A stretch of 64,000 nt of DNA, taken from positions 1-64,000 of the forward strand of contig KL197784.1 of NCBI GenBank assembly GCA_000697665.1. Reading direction: 5' to 3'. This DNA comes from Jaapia argillacea MUCL 33604 (Eukaryota > Basidiomycota > Agaricomycetes > Jaapiales > Jaapiaceae). This document shows, one piece after another, positions 57,247 to 64,000 of the stretch. The notes beneath the pieces were generated by a model, which was not told the DNA's origin, ran no database searches, and was given only the letters and a program-made list of their open reading frames with translations. Every line of letters begins with the position of its first letter. The stretch's first letter is position 1. The position numbers were made by a program, and so were the translations under genes.

Positions 57247-60200
57247 CTCCCACTTGACGAGGCATTGGAGTTGTTGTCATCAACTAAAACCAAACTCCCA
57301 CTGAACTCTACACACTTCCCAAGAGGCAAAGCCTTTGTGAAGATGTCTGTAATGTTCTCAGTGGTAGGAATCTGCAGAACATTGATCTTGCCCATTTTGA
57401 CTTCAGAGCGAACGTGGTGGTGCTTGATGTCGATATGTTTTGAGTTCTTGAAATTGATAGGGTTCCTAGTGAGATCAATGCAACCTTTGTTGTCGATGTG
57501 GATAGGAATGGGGTTGTCAACAGGAAATCCGAGCTCTCCATAGAAGTTGCGAAGCCATAGCGCTTGTTTGGTAGCTTCAGAGGCAGCCATGTACTCTGCT
57601 TCTGTAGAAGAAGTGGCAATGGAAGTCTGTCTGCGAGCAGCCCAGGTGGTCGCACTGTCGCTGATGAAGAAGACTTGACCAGAAACAGAGAATCAATTGT
57701 TCTTATCTCCACCATGATCAGAGTCAGAGAATCCAACAATCAAAATGTCGTTGTCGGAGGAGCCGAGATGCAACTTGTAGTGTCGAGTACCTTTGAGATA
57801 CTGTAGGACGTGCTTTGCAGCCTTGTAGTGCGCAATGCTTGGGTTGGATTGGAATCGACCAAGATTGTGACAGTAAAACACAAGGTTGGGGCATGTGCCA
57901 AGCATGGCATATTGAAGAGAGCCGAGAAGAGACTGATAGTCTTGGAGGAAGGATGGGTCAGCATCTTCAACAGAATCGGGGTTCTTCAGAAGTTTGGTGC
58001 CAGAAGGAATGGTGTACTGGCAGGGTGGGCATCTTGCATCCCAAAACAAATGAGAATGTCGTGGATGTACTTTGACTAATCGAGGTAGATGAGGCGTTTA
58101 GGACAGTCGCAAGTGACTCGTAGTCCTAGAAAATGCGAAATTTTGCCCATGTCTGTGATCTCAAAGTGGTCAGCTAGACGCTTCTTGATTCACAAAATCT
58201 CCTTCAGTGAGTTGCCAAGGATAGTTATGTCATCGATGTAGACCATGAAAATGATTACCATGTCTCCCTCCTGTCAGCACATAACAAAAACAGATACGTC
58301 ACTCAGAGTGCACATAAATCCAAGATCCTCCAAAGTGGCTTTCAGCTTCTGGTGTCACTGGCAACCAGCCTGCTTCAGCCCATATAAAGCCTTCAGTAGA
58401 TGACAGACCTTGTCTTTGCTACCAGATACCATGAAACCTTCTGGTTGCTCCATGTAAATTTCTTTGTCAAGATCACCATTCAGATATGCCGATTTCACAT
58501 CAACTTGGTGGATCTCCCAGTCCAGGATCACTGCAAGGGCAAACAATAATCAGATTGTTTCAAGTCGTGCAACTGGTGAGAAGGTTTCATCGAAGCTGAT
58601 ACTGTGTACTTGAGTAAAGCCTTTAGCTATGAGCCTAGCCTTGTACCGAGTGATTTCACCCTGTGCATCAAATTTGAGTCGAAAGACCCATTTGAACTTA
58701 ACTGCCTTGGGACCTGGAGGAAGGTCCTCAAGAACCCAAGTTCCATTTCGATGAAGGGAAGAGATCTCCTCCTTCATCACCTCAGACCATTGTTCACTCT
58801 CTGATGAACACATCGCACTGTTGTAAGTAACGGGCTCGTCATGAATGCAGAGAGCTCCCACTGCAGGAGTATCATCCCATGGGACAACTGAATCATCGAT
58901 ATAAGTCCCATCTTCAGTGATGTTGCTAGAGCCATCCATGTGACTCTTGTGTCCTTGAATTGTGCATTTGCAACCCGATCGGCGTAGTGCTGGGACCGGT
59001 GAAGGATCCAAGATAAGATCTTCGTGTTGTTTCTGACAGGCGGCACATCAAGTGGCTTGGGGTCGTTCAGGTGGAGGTGGAGGTGCAACACATGGAGGTG
59101 TGATGGGAGATTGTTCATGATGTTCGAGAGGTGGTGTGTGAGGTCTTGGTTCTGGTTCTGGTGCAGTGGGTGGTGGTGGTTGTGGGGGTTCAGGTGGAGC
59201 GGATCCACCTGGGGCATCAACACATACTTGCTGTTCTTCTGGCGGATTGAATTTCTTGTCAGAAAACGGCTCTAATAACAGTACTTTGAGTTGGTTGGGT
59301 TGAGGTTGTGGTGTGGAGGATGGAGGGCTTGGAGCAGGACAATTTGGAAAGACTACCTTGTTGAAGGCCACATCAGTACTAACAATGATAGAGCGGGTAT
59401 GTTTATCCCAGAGCCAGTAACCTTTAGAACCCAGATCATACCTGACAAACACAAGAAGTGACGACTGCTTGTCCAGCTTCTTGCATTTCTCCTTAGAAAC
59501 TTGGCAATATGCCAGACAACCGAATACCCTGAAGTAGGAAATATCGGGTTTGCATCCATACAGGACTTCATGAGGGGTCTTCCAGCCAATGACACGAGAC
59601 AGAGCTCAATTACGAACGTGCAATGCTGTTGCAACAGCCTCCTTCCAGAAGCCTGTGGAAAGGCCAGTGGCATGCATCATGGACTTGGCCAAACCATTTT
59701 GTTGTGGCATACTAGGGATCGTGCGATAATGAATAATCCCAAGTTCCTTCAATTGAGCAATGAACTTCTCAGATTGATATTCACCTCCTCAGTCAGAGTG
59801 AAAACCCTTGATCTTGCATTTGAATTGTTTCTCGACCATGGCCCTGAAGTCCTTGAAAGAGTCATACTGAAGGTCCTTGGATTTGAGGAACCAAACCCAA
59901 CCATGATGTGAGCAGTCATTGATGTAGTTGACGATATAGAGTTTGCCAGAACCAATAGCGGTGACTGACATAGGGCCGATGAGGTCAGAATGAATGAGAT
60001 TGAGAGGGTGTTGAGTGCGAGGAGTGTTTGATGAAGGAAATGAACGCCGGTGTTGCTTCCCAAGCATGCAACCCTTGCAAACAGCAGAGGATTGCATTGT
60101 TGAACCAATACTAAGGCCATGTGTACAACCAGGAAGTTTAGTGACTCCCTCCCAGTTGAGATGACCCATACATGCGTGAACGACTTCAATAGGGACAGCA

Positions 60201-60533
60201 GTGGATGTGTGTACAGATGGTGCAGCATGGAGCAGAAGCCAATACTGCCCATTCCACAATGAACCAATACCAAGGGTCTGTGAGCCCTTGAGGATAGTTG
60301 CGGTCGAGTTCCCAAAACTTGTGTGAAGGCCTTTGGAGTCCAATCATCAAATGGAGATCATATGGTGGGCGATCTGCGGACAATACAGAACCCATTCCAT
60401 TATGACAGTAGCCTGTTGTCCATTCACCATCGTGTAGCCAGAAACCGTGCCAGTACCCAAGTAACTGATTGACATTTTAGCCTTGTCCGCCAGATGAACC
60501 ACCAAAGGCAAATGTAAGGGTGTGTAGTTGGAT

Positions 60534-60968
60534 TGTTAGGAGCGCTTTAGTGACTGGTACTCAGGCTACGACTTGAGGCTGTAGAGGATGACAAACGAGA
60601 GCAAACCAGTTGAAGGGTACAGGCTAAAGAGCTGTATTATTCAAGTGGACAAGCTTAAGGAATACAGGAGGGCGAGAGCGCCTTATATACGGGAGCCAGA
60701 GGGGTAGAATGTGGTAGAAAGGTATAGAAGGGGCTAAGAATAGCGCCCAAGGAATAGGAGAGAACATGGTAGAAATGTAGAGAACGAGGTGGAAGGTCCG
60801 GGGAATCGGTAACCTGTCAAACGGGGTGTGGGTCGGGAAGTGAGGTTATTAATAGTACGATGTGATATAAATAGAATAGGGCAACGATAAGAGGGGAGCG
60901 GAGAAGATAAGAGGTCCGAGATAAGATAAGATAATCAAAAAATGAGATGGGTATACAGGATCGTAACA
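60534..60968 (-). mobile_element. Solo LTR inserted in the Copia element
   Basis: 435 bp, starting TGTTA and ending TAACA, with the perfect 5-bp target duplication TGGAT at 60529-60533 and 60969-60973. It lies between the protease and integrase parts of the Copia element, so it arrived later. Its TATA box (GTATATAAGG on the minus strand, about 60.69 kb) gives orientation. It is related to the LTRs at 26336-26735 and 28441-28945. It is a fossil. Confidence 0.88.
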
Positions 60969-62057
60969 TGGATAAGTTGGAGATGTTGGGCGTCATATGC
61001 TCAGTGCAGCCTGAATCGAGCATCCAGGTGTGGGTATCACTCGAGCCATACCAGAAAGAAGTGACATTGGCAACCTGAGCCTCACCAGTAATGGCAGCAA
61101 CAGCAGGTGTGGTAGCTGTGTTTACAGCAGGTGTAGATGATGAATTTCCCCTCCCCCCTCCTCCTCCTTGGTCTCCCTGGTCCTTCTGCTTCTTCCTGCA
61201 CTTGTTCTCCCAATGTTCATCCTTCTTACAGTAATGACACTTGCTGGGTTTCTTCTTCCCCTTGTCCTTTGATCTGGACACAGAGGTGATGACAATGGCG
61301 GCGGAAGGGTTGGACTTGCAATGGGCTTCCTCAGAAATGATCTTCTGGCAAATAGCAGCTGGTTCAAGCATGCTGGCTTCAACGACCGTGAGGATAGCAT
61401 CGATGATGTTTGAGTATGAGTCAGGTAGAGCGAGTAGCATGACAAATGCGAAGTACATGTCGTCAATGATTAAACCACCAGCAGCGATGTCCTGCTTCAG
61501 CTTGGTGAGATTGTCCAACTGAACACTCATGGGTTCCGACTCGGTGAGGGTGAATCGGAAAAACTGCTAAAACTTCAAAAAGATTTGAAGTGCACTGCCC
61601 TTGTGGAAGAGCATCGAAAGAGCAGTCCAGAGCAAGTGGGATGGTGGGTCATAGTTGACAAGATAGTAGAGTGACTCGTGTAAGAGGACAGTGAGTGTGG
61701 AGAGTGCTCACCCATTGGCTTCCACAAAGGCATCCTTATCAGCTTGAGTAGAGGTGGAGGTAAGTTTGACTGAGTCGTGGTTGATGATGTATGGCCACAA
61801 CTTGTTAAGTGTGAGATAGGTGCAAGCAGCGACGGCCCAAGTAGGGTAGTTGGTGCCATCAAGCTTAGTGATGGAAGAGACGGGGATGGGCAATGAGCCA
61901 GAGGATGTGGATGACATGGCAGGCAGCAAGGGTGTGGTAGGTGTAGTTGACCTTGGAGGCTGAGTAGGAGTCAATTGACTCGTACTGGACATGCAAGAGG
62001 TTGATCAGATGTGACTGGTGGAGCGATCAGAGGTTGAGCTGTTATAGGCAAGCGCTG

Positions 62058-62069
62058 GGGCTCATAACC
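62058..62069 (-). other. Candidate primer-binding site of the Copia element
   Basis: Directly inside the 5' LTR the minus strand reads GGTTATGAGCCC. Its complement, GGGCTCATAACC, matches the anticodon stem-loop of initiator methionine tRNA (loop with CAU). This is the half-tRNA priming used by Drosophila copia and yeast Ty5. It is an inference from sequence match only. Confidence 0.6.
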
Positions 62070-62413
62070 TGTTGTCGAGGGTTCAGCACAGAGGTCTGAT
62101 AACACTCAACTATCAACCGTGGAGCCTGGCAGTCAAGGTGATCACACAGGATAGGACCTAGTAAGTGTACAAGTGTTAGGTCCTCAGTAGTGCAGAAAAG
62201 ACTAAGGAGCTGTACAGGTAAGGCAGGTCTTATATACTGGAGGGAACGTGGCAGTGCCAAGCAGTGCAAAGGCAGATATAACAATAGCAAGGGAAAGGCA
62301 GTCCATATGCAGTACAAAGCATGGGAAGGAATGGCAGTGTGTGGAAGAATGAAAGTCCAAAATGGAACAGTGGAACGATGAACCAATGGTGAGGAACCTA
62401 TTCCTCAACAACA
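62070..62413 (-). repeat. 5' LTR of the Copia element (right in window)
   Basis: 344 bp, TGTTGTTGAGG...CCTCGACAACA on the minus strand, flanked by GTAGC at 62414-62418. The internal side begins GGTTATGAGCCC, a candidate primer-binding site. Confidence 0.9.
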
Positions 62414-62418
62414 GTAGC

Positions 62419-64000
62419 ATCCTTGATGCAGGCTGCAGTTCCACTCCTCTTGCCATTCTCAAAGAGTGTCCTCTTTTGCTATGCAATGGGCATGGGACAG
62501 TGTTGCATGTTGGCTATCTCCATCAAGTGTGACCACATCCTTGGTGAGTGCATCCGCCTGTTCATTTCCTGGGATATCTTGGTGACCTGGTGCCCATGCC
62601 ACCTCAATGGAATGAGTCTCATCTGTATCCAAGAAATCAATAATTATCTCTCAGGGGGTGATTGTAAAGGATTGGTCACCCTTTTTTGGTTCAAAAATTG
62701 CCTGAATCGCCGTGCTGTTATCTGCAAAGATGTGGAGGTGTTTAATCTCCCTGTGGGTCTGTGAAAATGCATTGGCTTTTTGCGCTGCCCATGCTAAACC
62801 TGCCATCTCTGCATCATACACTTCCGCCCTTGTTCCCATACCTAGCTGGTACGAGAATACTTCATGTCCTTTGTGGAAATCAACGAGTCCAGCCCTGACT
62901 CGCTGTTTTCCATTCAGCACCATCAAAGATCCATCAGAGTATGCTAGGAGGTGTTCCAATGAGGTTTGGAACTTGCTCACCCAGGTAATATGCACCTTGG
63001 CTGCTTCTGCCTTATCCAGTCCCTCTCCTGTTGGCATGATCATCAAACAGCCCTTGTAGTTGTTGGGCGTTCTTTGCCAGGGTGGGAGAATGAATGGTTG
63101 TGGGCATTCTGATTCTGGGTCCGACTTTGTTGTGAGCTTTTGCAGTCAAGTCGTTTTCTTCTTGTTTATTGCTTGCCCTGACTTGCTAGGTGGGAGCTGT
63201 GGAGGTACACTGGCCCTAGCCCCCCCCTCCAGGAGGCTGGGAGGTGCTGAATCACCAGATTATGTGGGTTCAGCATGTTAAGCTGCAAGGTGTTTTGTCT
63301 GCACTCTAGATCCAAGGTCTTCTGGATTGGAGGAATTGATGCCTCGATCTACAAAGCCTGAATTGGGGTTGTATGAAAGACTGCACATACAAGACGTAGT
63401 GCCCAATGTTGGACCTTTTCGAGAATGTTGGAGTGTTTCTTCTGACCCATCCACCAAGCCTGGCAAGCATATGTGAGTACTGGGAGGATGCAGGAGATAT
63501 ATAAATGCCGTAGGTGTTTCTGTGATAGCCCTTTCACCATATTTGCCAACATTCCCAACCCTTTCACAGTGAGGTCTGCCCTTGTTGCGAGATCCTTCAT
63601 GTGGTGGTCAAACAATAATTTCCAGTCGAAGAGGACACCAAGCCATTTGACTGATGTTCCAACCTGGATGGTTGTTGGATTGCCATCAGGTCTGGGGAGA
63701 GATATAGTGGGTGAAACTCCCTTGTCGTGGGTGTGCCACGTATAATGCATAAGTTCCTGCTTAGCCAGGTCTGGCAATAAGCCAACCTTTTGAAGCCAAG
63801 TGTCCACCTCAGAATATGCCATCTCAAGGAGTTGTATGTTTGTGTCCAGGGATTCAGACAAAACATACAGCTTCCCCTCATCGATGAATATTATGAGTGT
63901 GGTGGAGGTGGGTTTGTTGGGCAGTGGGATCAGTCAGATATTCGGGTTCTCATTTGGTGTCACTTGCCGTTCGAAGATTTCACCAAGTTCAGCAGTGTAT
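62419..64000 (-). mobile_element. LINE (Tad-like), RT end and RNase H, continues past the window
   Basis: Reading the minus strand from the right edge, the end of the reverse transcriptase appears with FIDEGKLYVLSESLDTN, where FxDE stands at the usual YxDD position. ELMHYTW and the thumb region ending TYACQAWWMGQKKHSNILE follow (63.35-63.9 kb). RNase H follows, with AYSDGS (about 62.94 kb), EVYDAEMAGLAWA and, further on, AWAPGHQDIPGNEQADAL (about 62.58 kb). In-frame TGA codons at 62651-62653 and 62459-62461, at least one frame change near 63.3 kb and the Asp-to-Glu change indicate a dead copy. The element continues leftward at 56625-56897 and 48120-48585 and runs off the right edge. RNase H placed after RT, together with the SGAFTKTG end, fits the Tad clade. 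Confidence 0.8.

Larger units (their letters stand above)
56903..62413 (-). mobile_element. Ty1/Copia LTR retrotransposon, fossil
   Basis: The outline is complete: two 344-bp LTRs (56903-57246 and 62070-62413) and the target duplication GTAGC on both sides (56898-56902, 62414-62418). On the minus strand the order is gag (from about 61.99 kb, UBN2-type KLDGTNYPTWAVAA) with a CCHC knuckle at about 61.22 kb, protease (WMLDSGCTEHMTP, about 61.0 kb) and integrase (60.3-59.4 kb). Reverse transcriptase (58.8-58.0 kb, with YIDD near 58.23 kb) and RNase H (57.7-57.25 kb) follow. The IN-before-RT order defines Copia. A polypurine tract, GTGGGAG, abuts the 3' LTR. It carries several breaks and an inserted solo LTR, so it is dead. 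The LTRs differ at about 31 of 344 sites, nearly all transitions, so it is older than the Ty3-type neighbour, though CpG decay inflates that age. Confidence 0.9.

Overview
The window looks like a transposon-rich segment of a filamentous basidiomycete (Agaricomycetes) genome. The evidence is a KDZ-type transposase next to a fungal TET/JBP-like dioxygenase, genes cut by many 35-60 nt GT..AG introns, a chromodomain-bearing Ty3-type element, a Tad-like LINE and a fused zinc-finger/RecQ-like helicase. The species cannot be told from the sequence. I recognised no rRNA or tRNA gene and no CRISPR array.

Region 0.7-17.0 kb is a compact block of seven genes: a zinc-cluster/coiled-coil protein (-), a small coiled-coil protein (+), a long charged protein (-), a TET/JBP-like Fe(II)/2-oxoglutarate dioxygenase (+), a KDZ transposase (+), and two tandem paralogues of unknown function (+) that share exon structure. 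I read this as a KDZ-type DNA transposon or its remains with cargo. Most of its genes carry in-frame stops, mainly TGA and apparently from C-to-T change, and one exon is split by a hAT-like MITE.

Region 17-30 kb has no confident gene. It holds an 87-bp tandem repeat, a solo Copia LTR, a 500-bp polypurine tract, a solo LTR with a perfect target duplication, and a diverged LTR with a Tc1/mariner-type MITE inside it.

Region 30-37 kb holds a divergent Spt5-like (KOW-repeat) gene on the minus strand, a duplicated copy of its 3' end, a decayed cyclin gene lying between those two copies, and a second polypurine tract. Region 37-41 kb is nearly featureless. At 41.2-47.3 kb lies a large OrsD-type zinc-finger/RecQ-like helicase gene.

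Region 48-64 kb is a nest. A minus-strand LINE, running off the right edge, is interrupted by a Ty3/chromovirus element (48591-56619, target duplication CATTC) and by a Ty1/Copia element (56903-62413, target duplication GTAGC). The Copia copy is itself interrupted by a solo LTR (60534-60968, target duplication TGGAT). Differences between LTR pairs are almost all transitions, often CA against TG, which points to methylated-CpG decay. That fits a genome that also carries TET/JBP-like 5-methylcytosine oxidases.
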